The position numbers were made by a program, and so were the translations under genes. Positions 1 through 7,813 of a stretch of 47,572 nt of DNA are shown here, piece after piece. The stretch spans positions 1 to 47,572 of the forward strand of contig WYBS01000146.1 in assembly GCA_011525755.1 (NCBI GenBank), read 5' to 3'. The DNA comes from Planctomycetaceae bacterium (GTDB lineage: Bacteria > Planctomycetota > PLA2). Position 1 is the stretch's first letter, and each line of letters starts with the position of its first letter. The notes under the pieces are model-generated. The model saw only the letters and a list, made by a program, of their open reading frames with translations, ran no database searches and was not told where the DNA came from.

Positions 1-1
1 G

Positions 2-1051
2 AGCTTCGGGGTCTTCACCGACCTCCCCGAACCGCGCGCCGTGGAAGGGTTCGCCTACCTCGGCCACCCGGGTCTCGGCCCGCAGAAGCTCGCGTTCTCG
101 GTCCTCTACTCGGGGCTCCTCGCGTCGAGCCTCGGCGACGCGGCGTTCTACGCCTACCGCGAGACGGGCGGCAGCAACCTCGACCTCCCGGACGAGGTCG
201 TGACGCCCGAGGGCCGTGCGCTGCCGCTGCGCGAGGCGCTCTCGCGCCACACGATCTCCCTCTTCATGGGGCGCTACTCCGCGACCGCGCCCGCGACCGC
301 GCTCGCGAAGGAGATGGGGTTCCGGGGCGCGACGATGCACGGCGCGAACGAGAAGGTGCTCGCGACCGGCCTCTCCGTCGACTACGCGCAGGTGTCGGCC
401 CGGGCGGAGCGGCTGCGCGAGGCGCTGACGCGCGCCGACTCCGCGAGGATGCAGTGCGGGGTCCGGGGGCGCGAGGTCGCGCTCGACATCGCGCTCCATG
501 GCCAGGAGGCGCAGAAGAGCCACGGCCTCGTCCGGACGAAGGGCGACATCGCGAACCTTCCCGCGGGCGAGGTCTACTTCGTGCCCGCGGGCGCGGAGGG
601 GATCATGCCCATGAAGTTCGAGGACGAGGCGGGGACGATCGCGCTCTTCCGCGTGAAGGACGGGGGCATCGTCGGCCTCGAGGAGCTCGTGCAGGGCGAC
701 CGCGGGGAGGTCGACCGCTTCCTCTCGGTCGTGCGGTACGACCCGAACGCGGGCCGGATCACGGAGCTCGGCCTCGGCACGCAGTCGCTCCCGTGGGCGG
801 GCACCGACATCCAGGACGAGAAGATCCTCGGCACGGCGCACCTGGCGACGGGCCGGAGCGACCACCTGGGCGGCGAGATCGGGCCGCAGAGCTTCCGCGA
901 CAAGCGGAACGCGGTCCACAACGACGTCCTCTACACGCCGGTGAAGACGCCCGAGATCGAGCTCTCGCTCGTGACGATCACCCGCGGCGCCGAGACGATC
1001 CCGGTCGTCGAGAACTTCCAGCCGTCGGCGTTCGTGAAGCGGCTGCTCTGA
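2..1051 (+). CDS. M29-family aminopeptidase, partial (5' end outside window)
   Basis: The reading frame is already open at base 2 and runs to TGA at 1049-1051, so the N-terminus lies outside the window; the GTG at 41 is internal. The visible part resembles the C-terminal half of thermophilic (AmpS/AmpT, M29) metallo-aminopeptidases. It has an NLPAGEVYF segment near 556-582, a later DEKILGTAHLATG stretch near 817-855 and an HNDVLY segment near 919-936, which match the family's NLPGGEVF, ENxxxHxAxG and HxD metal-site regions. Such enzymes remove N-terminal residues from peptides in the cytoplasm. The gene is convergent with the operon at 1205-6371. Family assignment is from motif memory only. 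Confidence 0.6.
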   Translation, partial: SFGVFTDLPEPRAVEGFAYLGHPGLGPQKLAFSVLYSGLLASSLGDAAFYAYRETGGSNLDLPDEVVTPEGRALPLREALSRHTISLFMGRYSATAPATALAKEMGFRGATMHGANEKVLATGLSVDYAQVSARAERLREALTRADSARMQCGVRGREVALDIALHGQEAQKSHGLVRTKGDIANLPAGEVYFVPAGAEGIMPMKFEDEAGTIALFRVKDGGIVGLEELVQGDRGEVDRFLSVVRYDPNAGRITELGLGTQSLPWAGTDIQDEKILGTAHLATGRSDHLGGEIGPQSFRDKRNAVHNDVLYTPVKTPEIELSLVTITRGAETIPVVENFQPSAFVKRLL

Positions 1052-1160
1052 CCGCCGCCGTGCGCGCCCGACGGGGGACGGGTGCTCGCTCCGGGCACGC
1101 GCCATCCCGCGGGCGCGCCGTCCGCGCGAAGGCCGGGGCCGCGCGTTCGCGAGGATGGCC

Positions 1161-1176
1161 GGTCGCGGGCGCGACC
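1161..1176. terminator. GC-rich inverted repeat between convergent genes
   Basis: The arms GGTCGCG and CGCGACC are separated by two bases in the 153-nt gap between the M29 gene and the convergent 115-residue membrane gene. It could serve as a bidirectional terminator hairpin, but there is no T-run on either side. Confidence 0.3.
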
Positions 1177-1204
1177 GCCTTGTCGAAGGCGCCCGCGCGG
1201 GACT

Positions 1205-1552
1205 TCAGTCGTCGTAGAACCGCGGGTAGACGCGGACAAGTGTGCGCGTCTCGAAGAGCACGCCGGCGAAGAGCGTGAAGAGCGCGACCGCGGCGAGGAT
1301 CAGCACGGCCCGCAGCCACGGCTGTCCCGCGTCCTCCCGCTCGATCGCGAGCACGAACGCCGCCCTCGCCCACTCGAGCGCCGCGACGAGGAGGAGCACC
1401 TGGAAGAAGCGCGCCACCCACCCCCGCGGCACGAACAGGAGAGGCATGCAGAGGAGCACGGGGAGCACCGGCAGGAGCCCGTAGTCGCGGAAGAGGTGCG
1501 CGCAGAAGACGAGCAGGCTCAGGACCGTCGGGAAGAGCAGCAGGAACACCAT
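1205..1552 (-). CDS. Small multi-spanning membrane protein, third gene of the patatin/voltage-sensor operon
   Basis: This 115-residue protein has about four hydrophobic segments (roughly residues 2-20, 25-42, 47-70 and 79-100) and a short polar tail ending YPRFYDD. The ATG at 1552 lies two bases after the stop of the upstream 1238-residue gene, so it is almost certainly co-transcribed and probably translationally coupled. The open frame extends much further upstream, but that part is a shadow of the larger gene. I do not recognise a family. Membrane location is inferred from hydrophobicity; partnership with the upstream membrane protein is inferred from spacing. Confidence 0.75.
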   Translation of the reverse strand: MVFLLLFPTVLSLLVFCAHLFRDYGLLPVLPVLLCMPLLFVPRGWVARFFQVLLLVAALEWARAAFVLAIEREDAGQPWLRAVLILAAVALFTLFAGVLFETRTLVRVYPRFYDD

Positions 1553-1554
1553 GG

Positions 1555-4500
1555 TCAGCCGAGGTCGAGCGCCCCCGCCGGGTCGTCTCCGGACTCGCGG
1601 TAGCCGCCGAGGCGGTAGACGTGCTCGCGGTAGAGGAGGATGTCGAGGACCGAGAGCGTCTGCACGCATCGGAGCGTCACGAGCATCTCGCTCGTCCGCT
1701 CCGGGTGCCGGAGGATCTCCGCGAGCACGCGCTCGCCCCGCTCGCGGGCGCCGTCGCCGTACCGGTCCCACGCGAGGAGCGCCGTGGCCGCGCCGTCCAC
1801 GTCGCGCGCGATCGCGCGCCACGCCGCACGCCGCGCGCGTCGCCCGCCCGCGCCGTGCCGCCTCCAGTAGCGCCGGAACGCCAGGTGGAGCCGCGGGCGC
1901 GGGGCCGACGCCGCGAGCAGCGGATCGCGGGCCGCGCGCTCGACCACTTCGGCGAGGATCTCCTTCGCCGAGAGGAGGCTCCGGACGCCGTCGAGGTCGG
2001 CGAGATATGCGCAGGCCGCCGCCCGCAGGTGCTGGCGGGTGAGGGCCCCCTCGGTATCGCCCGCAAGCGGGCCCTCGCTCCCCCGGGGGGGCGACCCGGA
2101 CCCCGAGTCCGGGTGCGCAAGCTGTAATTCATGTTCCGACAGCGATTTGCGACGGGCGAACAGTGTACCGAGTACGGGGTCGAGGCGGCGCATGTCGCGC
2201 TCCGCCCTCGCCCGCTCGCGTTCCACCTCCTCCTCGAGACCCGCGCCTGCATCGAGGAAGCGGAGGTCGCTCCCCGCGTCGCTCCCCTCGAGGCCGCTCT
2301 CGTCCGTCCCGGGCAGCCGGACGCCCAGGTACTCGACGTCGAGCCGGATGCGGAAGCGCAGCGCGGCCTCGGCGACCGGGAGCCGCGCGCGGCCGATCTT
2401 CCGCACCGCGGTCGCGAAGTCCGCGCCCTCCGCCGCCTCCATGTCCACCGCGACGCTCGGGCCCTTGAGCTCCCTCACGCATCGGCCGAGCCAGCGGAAG
2501 AAGTCGCGGACGCGCCGCATCGCGCCGAGCGCGAGGAAGAGCGGCAGGAGGAGCGCGCGCCCGCCCGCGAGCCAGCGCTGGTAGAGGCGGAAGGGGTTCA
2601 GCACGCGGTCGTCGCGCGGGAGCTTCCCGGCCGGGTAGGTGCCGAAGACGCGGCGGAAGAGCAGGCGCCGGTCGCGCCGGAGCCGAAGGAGCACCTCCGC
2701 GCCGAAGAGCGCCTCGACCTCCGCGTCCCGGCGCGGGTCGTCGTCGAGGAAGTGGAGCGCCGTGAAGTGCGTCGTCGCGTACCGCACGTGGCCGGGCGGG
2801 ATCTGCGCCACCTCGGTCGTGCCGAGCCACGCACGGTGGCGCGCCCGCTCCTCCTCGCTCGCCGTCCCGTGCTGCGAGAGCGGGAGCGCGTGGCGGTTGT
2901 AGTCCACGAGCAGCCGCGCGACGCCGTGCGCGACCGCGCGGCACATGAGCCGGAACCAGAAGTAGGGGCCCTTCAGGAGCGACGTCGGCCGCTCGAGGTC
3001 GAGCTTCCCCACCTTGCGGAGGTCCTTCGCCGTGAAGCGGAACGACATCGCGCAGAGGTTCCGGAGCGACGGGTTGCCGAGGAGCTGGGCCGTCGTGCGC
3101 GTGTCGGAGTCGGTGAAGGGCGCTCCGTCGAGCCCGTCGCGGTAGAGGAGGAGCGCACGCTCGACGGCGGGCGCGAGCACGCCCGGCGGCTGCGCGGCCA
3201 CGAGCCACTGGCGCACCTGCTCGAGGAACCCCTCCCCCGCGCCCCCTCCCGGTTCCCCGCGCAGGAGCCGCTCCGGCGCGAGCACGCGGCGGTAGAGCAC
3301 GAGCGCGTCGCGCTCGAGCGTGCGCCCCTTGAACACCTCCGTCAGCGCGAGGTACTGCGCATGCGCCGCCTGCTCGAAGAAGGCGGTCGCCTCGCCGGCG
3401 GTCCGCTTGAGCCACCAGCCGATCCCGAGGAGCGCGAGGCAGATCGAGCCGAGGACGCCCGCGAACCGGAAGATCGCCGTGGCGAGGTAGTCGAGCCACG
3501 CGAGGCCGCTCACCTTGAAGATGCCGCGGAGCACGAGGACGATCAGCGCGAAGAGGACGAGGCGATAGGCGGGGCGGAAGGAGACCTTCATCATCGCCGT
3601 GCCCACGCGGTCCACGAACTGCGCCGGCGTGATCGTGCCGTGGAGGTCCGCGACCCAGAGCCAGCGGCCGTGGAGCCGGCGCAGCTCCTGCGCGGCGGAG
3701 CGCGCCGCCGCGGCGACCGCCGGGGCGTCCGCCGTGTCCTCGGCGAGGCGCGGGACGAAGCGCCGGATGACCGGGAACCACCGGATCGGGGGCAGCGAAA
3801 GCACGCGTGCGGCCCGGGCGACGCGCGCGACCAGATCCTGGCCGAGCGCCGCCTCCGCCTCCGCGGGCGTGAGCCGCTCGAGCCTCTTGAGGACGTCCTC
3901 CGCCATCAGGTCCCGCGCCGCGGGCTCCGCCGTCTCCGCGAGGCGGATGCGGAGGTCGCCCCGCCGCCGCGCCTCCTCGATCGCCGAGAGGCGCGCCGCC
4001 GCGACCTCCTCCGCGGCGGCGCCCGCCGTCCCGAGCAGCGCGAGCCAGCGCTCGTTCACGCGCGCCTCGAGCTTTCGCAGCCGCGCGACGGGGCCGTCCT
4101 CCGCCTTGAGCCGCGCCCGCTCCTCCCGCGTCGGGTAGAGCACGATGTCGCGGTTGAGCGCCTGGCCGTGGCCGCGCACGAGGCGGTCGACGCCGCGCGA
4201 GAGGAACGCGATGGCGCGCCCGAGCCGCAGGAAGGGGCGCAGAACGTAGAGGTACCGGCCGGCGCGGGAGAGGCGGGCGAGGCGGAGCGCGCGCAGGGCG
4301 TAGACCGAGTCGAGCGCGGTGGGCTGGAGCAGCAGCAGCGCGAACGGGATCGAAGGCAGCACATCCACGAAGAAGTGGCGCCAGAGCCAGCGGGCGCGGT
4401 CGCGCGCGAAGCGGAGCTTCACCGCCACGTCCCACAGGAACACGCCGCACGCGACCGTGTCGAAGGCGGCGAACCAGAAGAGCGTGCGATGGGGGAGGTC

Positions 4501-5271
4501 CGTGAGCGCCTCGACCGCGAGGAGCGCGAGCACGGCGACCGTGAGGCCGAGCACGAGGCGCTCGAAGATCGCGACGTTTCCCCGCCCGAAGCGCGCCTCG
4601 AGCCGTGCCAGCAGGTCGCGCTCCTGCGCCTCGGCGCGGAGGCGGCGGACGCGCCGTCCGAGCGCGCGCCGGCCGGGGCCGCCGTGGCGCTCCGCCTCGT
4701 CCATGTGCCAGAGGAGGTCGTCCGCGACGAGCGAGGCGATCTCCGCGGCGCGCGCGGGCTCGAACCCGTCGAGGGACGAGAGCGCGACGTCCGCGCGGTC
4801 GCAGAGCTCCTTCCCCCACGCGGCGCGCGTCTGGTCCGACGGCGGCCGCGTGCGTCGCGCGAGGAGGAATCGCTCCCGCAGCGGCGCCCGCGCCGCGGAC
4901 AAGGGTGCCGGGCCGCGCGTGCGCGCGAGCGCCTCGAGGTCGAGCGCGGTCACGCGCGCGAGCGCGCGGAAGCACGCCTCGGCGTCGTCCGGCGGGGGCT
5001 CCGGGGCGTCGGCGGCGGCGTCCGCGACGAGCCCCTGGAGGATCTCCTCCGCGCGGGCGGCTCCTTGCGGCGCGCCCGACGCCGCACAGCGGTCGCGGAA
5101 GGCTTCCAGCGCGCCGAGCGCCGGGTGGCCGCGTCCCCGGGGCTCCTCCGCGGCCGCCGCGGCGCGGAGGTCCGCCTCGAGCGCGGCGAGGCGCAGGGCC
5201 TCGGCCGCGGGCGGGTCGCCCGTCGCGCCGAGGGTCTGCTCCGCGCGCCGTTCGAGGTCGTCGACCGTCAC
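1555..5271 (-). CDS. Large membrane protein with voltage-sensor-like four-helix domain
   Basis: The 1238-residue protein starts at a GTG that overlaps the patatin stop (GTGA). Residues about 1-230 are Ala/Arg-rich and soluble. Residues about 234-352 look like S1-S4 of a voltage sensor: S1 at 234-256; S2 at 263-285 with acidic D281 ahead of K285; S3 at 299-316 with FVDVLP; S4 at 323-352 with Arg at 327, 330, 333, 336 and 339, exactly every third residue. No selectivity filter or S5-S6 pair follows; two further hydrophobic segments appear only at about 569-586 and 597-620. The C-terminal half is large, charged and helical, and unrecognised. It may be a potential-sensing signalling protein rather than a channel. 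The domain call is motif-based; the function is inference. Confidence 0.7.
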   Translation of the reverse strand: MTVDDLERRAEQTLGATGDPPAAEALRLAALEADLRAAAAAEEPRGRGHPALGALEAFRDRCAASGAPQGAARAEEILQGLVADAAADAPEPPPDDAEACFRALARVTALDLEALARTRGPAPLSAARAPLRERFLLARRTRPPSDQTRAAWGKELCDRADVALSSLDGFEPARAAEIASLVADDLLWHMDEAERHGGPGRRALGRRVRRLRAEAQERDLLARLEARFGRGNVAIFERLVLGLTVAVLALLAVEALTDLPHRTLFWFAAFDTVACGVFLWDVAVKLRFARDRARWLWRHFFVDVLPSIPFALLLLQPTALDSVYALRALRLARLSRAGRYLYVLRPFLRLGRAIAFLSRGVDRLVRGHGQALNRDIVLYPTREERARLKAEDGPVARLRKLEARVNERWLALLGTAGAAAEEVAAARLSAIEEARRRGDLRIRLAETAEPAARDLMAEDVLKRLERLTPAEAEAALGQDLVARVARAARVLSLPPIRWFPVIRRFVPRLAEDTADAPAVAAAARSAAQELRRLHGRWLWVADLHGTITPAQFVDRVGTAMMKVSFRPAYRLVLFALIVLVLRGIFKVSGLAWLDYLATAIFRFAGVLGSICLALLGIGWWLKRTAGEATAFFEQAAHAQYLALTEVFKGRTLERDALVLYRRVLAPERLLRGEPGGGAGEGFLEQVRQWLVAAQPPGVLAPAVERALLLYRDGLDGAPFTDSDTRTTAQLLGNPSLRNLCAMSFRFTAKDLRKVGKLDLERPTSLLKGPYFWFRLMCRAVAHGVARLLVDYNRHALPLSQHGTASEEERARHRAWLGTTEVAQIPPGHVRYATTHFTALHFLDDDPRRDAEVEALFGAEVLLRLRRDRRLLFRRVFGTYPAGKLPRDDRVLNPFRLYQRWLAGGRALLLPLFLALGAMRRVRDFFRWLGRCVRELKGPSVAVDMEAAEGADFATAVRKIGRARLPVAEAALRFRIRLDVEYLGVRLPGTDESGLEGSDAGSDLRFLDAGAGLEEEVERERARAERDMRRLDPVLGTLFARRKSLSEHELQLAHPDSGSGSPPRGSEGPLAGDTEGALTRQHLRAAACAYLADLDGVRSLLSAKEILAEVVERAARDPLLAASAPRPRLHLAFRRYWRRHGAGGRRARRAAWRAIARDVDGAATALLAWDRYGDGARERGERVLAEILRHPERTSEMLVTLRCVQTLSVLDILLYREHVYRLGGYRESGDDPAGALDLG

Positions 5272-6371
5272 AGCGCGTCCGTGGCGGCGGCCGCGCCGGC
5301 GGCGAACGCGACCCGGTTCGCCGCGGGGTCGCAGGAGATCCCGCGCGAGGCGAGCGGCGATCCGGGGTGGATCGGGATGACCGGCAGGCGCCTCCCCTTG
5401 ATCCGCCGCTCCGCCTCGGCACGCGCCGCCGGGTCGAGCCCCTCGAGCGCCGCGGCGAACGCCTTCTCCCCGACCGCCTCGCGAACCCCGAGGATCGCGT
5501 TGACGAGGCTCGCCGCGCGCACGTCCGCGTCGCGGCGCGCGCCCGCGGCCACGTCGATCGCGCGTTCGGCCGCCTGCGCGACGTCGCGGACCGCCGTCGC
5601 CGCGCGCGGCGCGCCTGTCGAGATCGCGAGCACGGCGTCTGCCGAGGGGCCCCCCGGCCTTCGCATCGCGAGAAAGACCGCACGGAGCGGCGCGTTGCCC
5701 GCGAGCGTGCCGTCCGCATACTGGAGGAACCCCACGCGCACGGGTGGAAGGAGGAGGAGCGGGCTCGCGGCGGCGACGATCCCCGACACGAGCTCCTCGT
5801 CGTGGTCCGTGCGGCTCGAGAAGGGGCGCATGGCGCCGGAGTGGAGGTCGACCGCGGGGAAGATCGCCTCGACGGGCGATCCGCGGAGCAGCTCCGGGTC
5901 CAGATGCGAGCGCACGAGCGTCCAGAGCCCCTCCGGCACGAAGAGGCTCGGCGTGTCCATGACGTTCGAGAGCAGGAACCGCGCGACGCCGCGCGGCAGC
6001 CAGGCGTGGCGCGGCCGCGCGAGCTTCCGCGTCGAGAGCTCGAGGAAGATCGTGCGGAGCTCGTCCCACTTGCCGAGCGCGACGAGGGCCGCGGCGAAGG
6101 CGCCGCTGCCGGAGCCCGCGACGACGGCGATGTCGTTGAGCCTGCCGTCGCGGTGGAGGCGGTCGAGCGCGCCCGCGAGGAAGGCGCCGTTGCCCCAGTC
6201 CCCGGAGAGCGCGAGCGCCATCCGGCGCCGGGTGTGGGGGGGCTCCGGGGGCCGCGGCTTCGCCCGCCGCGCGCGCGGCTTCCTCGGGGCCGTGGGAGGC
6301 GCTTCCGCCGCCGGGGCCTCGGGCTCTGCCTCGGCCTTGCGCGCGCGGGTCTTCCGCTTCGCCGCTCCCAT
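5268..6371 (-). CDS. Patatin-like phospholipase family protein
   Basis: The 367-residue protein has a basic, Pro/Ala-rich N-terminus (1-50) and then a patatin fold signature. A glycine-rich oxyanion-type loop LSGDWGNGAF is at about 55-64, a nucleophile elbow GSGSG at 86-90, and the Asp region YADGTLAGNAPL at about 218-229, matching the family's DG-G/A with GNxP. Patatins hydrolyse membrane lipids with a Ser-Asp dyad. The elbow is odd: aligned on the usual GTSAG, the central position is Gly, with Ser on both sides, so activity is uncertain. A start at M51 is possible, which would drop the basic extension. It is the first gene of a three-gene minus-strand operon and overlaps the voltage-sensor gene by four bases. 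Confidence 0.8.
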   Translation of the reverse strand: MGAAKRKTRARKAEAEPEAPAAEAPPTAPRKPRARRAKPRPPEPPHTRRRMALALSGDWGNGAFLAGALDRLHRDGRLNDIAVVAGSGSGAFAAALVALGKWDELRTIFLELSTRKLARPRHAWLPRGVARFLLSNVMDTPSLFVPEGLWTLVRSHLDPELLRGSPVEAIFPAVDLHSGAMRPFSSRTDHDEELVSGIVAAASPLLLLPPVRVGFLQYADGTLAGNAPLRAVFLAMRRPGGPSADAVLAISTGAPRAATAVRDVAQAAERAIDVAAGARRDADVRAASLVNAILGVREAVGEKAFAAALEGLDPAARAEAERRIKGRRLPVIPIHPGSPLASRGISCDPAANRVAFAAGAAAATDAL

Positions 6372-6379
6372 CGCCGCCC

Positions 6380-6583
6380 ATGGTACGGGATGGGGCCGGC
6401 GCGAAGCGCCGCAGCACCCCGCAGGATCTTTCGGATCTCAAGGTGCCCCCCGGCAACCGACTCGAGCGTCTCCGGGGGGATCGAGCCGGCCAGCACGGCA
6501 TCCGCGTGAACAACCAGTGGCGGATCTGCTTCGCCTGGAACAAGGACGGTCCCGAGAGAGTCGAGATGGTCGATCGCCACTGA
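6380..6583 (+). pseudogene. higB: HigB-type (RelE superfamily) toxin, N-terminally truncated
   Basis: The 67-codon frame carries the C-terminal part of host-inhibition toxin HigB: TPQDLSDLKVPPGNRLERL, then GDRAGQHGIRVNNQWRICF and a final VEMVDRH. These match the family's LPGxRLHxLKGDxxGxxSxxVNxxWRxxF and xDYH ending. Family members are usually about 92 residues and begin with helices (MIxSFxxKGLxxxF) that are absent here. The sequence immediately upstream is instead the start of the divergent patatin gene, nine bases away. The catalytic C-terminal core may be intact, but loss of two N-terminal helices suggests a remnant. HigB normally cleaves mRNA on the ribosome and is neutralised by HigA, encoded nine bases downstream. 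Confidence 0.7.
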
Positions 6584-6592
6584 GAGGGCCCA

Positions 6593-6895
6593 ATGCGGAA
6601 GACGCTGCCCAACGTGCATCCGGGCGAAGTACTCCTCGAGGAGTTCCTGAAGCCCATGGCAATCAGCCAGAATCGGCTGGCCAGGGACGTCGGCGTCTCT
6701 CCGCGGCGCATCAACGAGATCGTCCTCGGGAAGCGGGCGGTGACGGCCGAGACCGCCATCCGGCTGGCCCGCTACTTCGGGATGTCGGAGCGGTTCTGGC
6801 TGGGGCTCCAGACGGACTACGATCTCGAGGAGGCGCGATCGAGGATCGCGGCGCGCGTCAAGCGGGAGGTGCGGCCGCGGGCGTCCGTGGCCTGA
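6593..6895 (+). CDS. higA: HigA-family antitoxin, XRE-type HTH
   Basis: This 100-residue protein opens with the family-typical NVHPGEVLLEEFLKPMAISQNRLA. It has an XRE helix-turn-helix across residues about 24-70 (GVSPRRINEIVLGKR and RLARYFGMSERFWL) and ends in a basic tail. HigA antitoxins bind the HigB toxin and repress their own operon. The gene is complete and follows the truncated HigB frame by nine bases, with a purine-rich GAGAGG ahead of the ATG. If the toxin is dead, this is an orphan antitoxin that may still act as a DNA-binding regulator or protect against related toxins. Confidence 0.88.
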   Translation: MRKTLPNVHPGEVLLEEFLKPMAISQNRLARDVGVSPRRINEIVLGKRAVTAETAIRLARYFGMSERFWLGLQTDYDLEEARSRIAARVKREVRPRASVA

Positions 6896-7147
6896 TGTCC
6901 GCCCTGCGCCACGTGGGGCGCCGCGCCGCGCACGCAAGCACGATGACGACCATCACGCCGGCTCGGACGTGGGCGAGGAGCTTCGACCGACGGCGCGGAC
7001 AGGCATGGCGATGCTCGTGAGGAAGGCCGGCGCCGTCATCGCGGTATCGACGATGCCGCGGCCGGCGGCGCGCCGGTCGTGCCAGGCGGCTCGACGTCGC
7101 GCACGAACGACCGCGAGCGTCCTCGGCGCGCGTCGGCCGCCTGACCG

Positions 7148-7696
7148 TCACCCGAGCGCCCGGGCGATCTCGTCCGCGGCGCGCTCGGGGTCGACGTTCG
7201 TGACCTTCAGGTCGAAGTCGTCCTGGCGGAGGAGCTCCCGCTTCGCGTCGGCGAGGCGGCGCTGGATCTCCTCCTCTCCGTCGGTGCCGCGGCGACGCAG
7301 CCGGCGCTCCAGCTCCTCCCACGACGGCGGCAGCAGGAAGACGAGGAGGCACGGGAACCCGGACGCGCGCACGCTGTCCGCGCCCTGCACGTCGATGTTC
7401 AGGATCGCGTGGCGGCCGCGCTTCACGATCTCCTCGACGCTCGCGCGCGGCGTGCCGTAGCGACGGCCGTGGACGGTCGCCCACTCGAGGAAGCGGCCCT
7501 GCCTGGCCCACGCCTCGAACTCCTGCTCCGCGAGGAAGTGGTAGTCCACGCCCGCCTTCTCGCGGGCGCGCGGGGGCCGCGTCGTCGCGGTGACCACCCG
7601 CTCGAATCCCTTCCGCGAGAGGAGGCGTCCGCAGACGGTCGTCTTGCCGGCGCCCGAGGGCCCGGAGACGACGACGAGGCGAGGACCACCCACCAT
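7148..7696 (-). CDS. gmk: Guanylate kinase
   Basis: Guanylate kinase phosphorylates GMP to GDP with ATP in the cytoplasm. The 182-residue core shows the P-loop SGPSGAGKTT (11-20), the GMP-binding TTRPPR (38-43), DYHF (51-54), EWATVHGRRYGTP (71-83) and the IDVQGA segment (101-106); length is normal for the family. I chose the ATG at 7696 because it gives the canonical N-terminus. An ATG at 7807, six bases after the yicC stop and with GGAG at suitable spacing, would add 37 residues of low-complexity sequence encoded by dispersed repeats and cannot be excluded. It is last in a secG-yicC-gmk operon; yicC next to gmk is a common bacterial arrangement. Confidence 0.93.
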   Translation of the reverse strand: MVGGPRLVVVSGPSGAGKTTVCGRLLSRKGFERVVTATTRPPRAREKAGVDYHFLAEQEFEAWARQGRFLEWATVHGRRYGTPRASVEEIVKRGRHAILNIDVQGADSVRASGFPCLLVFLLPPSWEELERRLRRRGTDGEEEIQRRLADAKRELLRQDDFDLKVTNVDPERAADEIARALG

Positions 7697-7757
7697 CCGA
7701 CCGTAGAGGGTAGCCCCGGCGGGCGACGGGCTCGCCGCGGAACCCCCGGAGGAGGCG

Positions 7758-7805
7758 GGCTTGCCTGCCGCAGCCTCGGCGGAGGCGGGCCCCCGGACCC
7801 CCTCC
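7758..7805. repeat. Dispersed repeats A and B upstream of gmk
   Basis: Bases 7758-7789 are a copy of repeat A (GGCTTGCCTGCCGCAGCCTC followed by GGCGGAGGCGGG) and run directly into a copy of C-rich repeat B (GGGCCCCCGGACCCCC, 7787-7802). Related copies of A lie at 13215-13252 and 16567-16589. Translated on the minus strand, the A copy reads PASAEAAAGKPAS, very close to the ParA-like protein's tail. Confidence 0.55.
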
Positions 7806-7813
7806 ATGCCGCC

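Noticed and set aside
5272-6759. Upstream extension of the 1238-residue gene back to 6759
   Set aside because: It overlaps the patatin gene in another frame and is Arg-rich nonsense. The GTG at 5271 overlapping the patatin stop is the coherent start.
2131-7020. Very long open plus-strand frame of over 1600 codons across the patatin operon
   Set aside because: It is the antisense shadow of real minus-strand genes. Composition is extreme Arg/Glu/Ala with no domain, an expected effect of very high G+C.
6896-7147. Small genes in the gap between higA and gmk
   Set aside because: Open frames here are Arg-rich shadows without ribosome sites; nothing recognisable was found.
7697-7807. gmk start at ATG 7807 giving a 37-residue N-terminal extension
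   Set aside because: The extension is encoded by repeats A and B and is absent from the family, although ribosome-site spacing makes it possible; kept as an alternative only.
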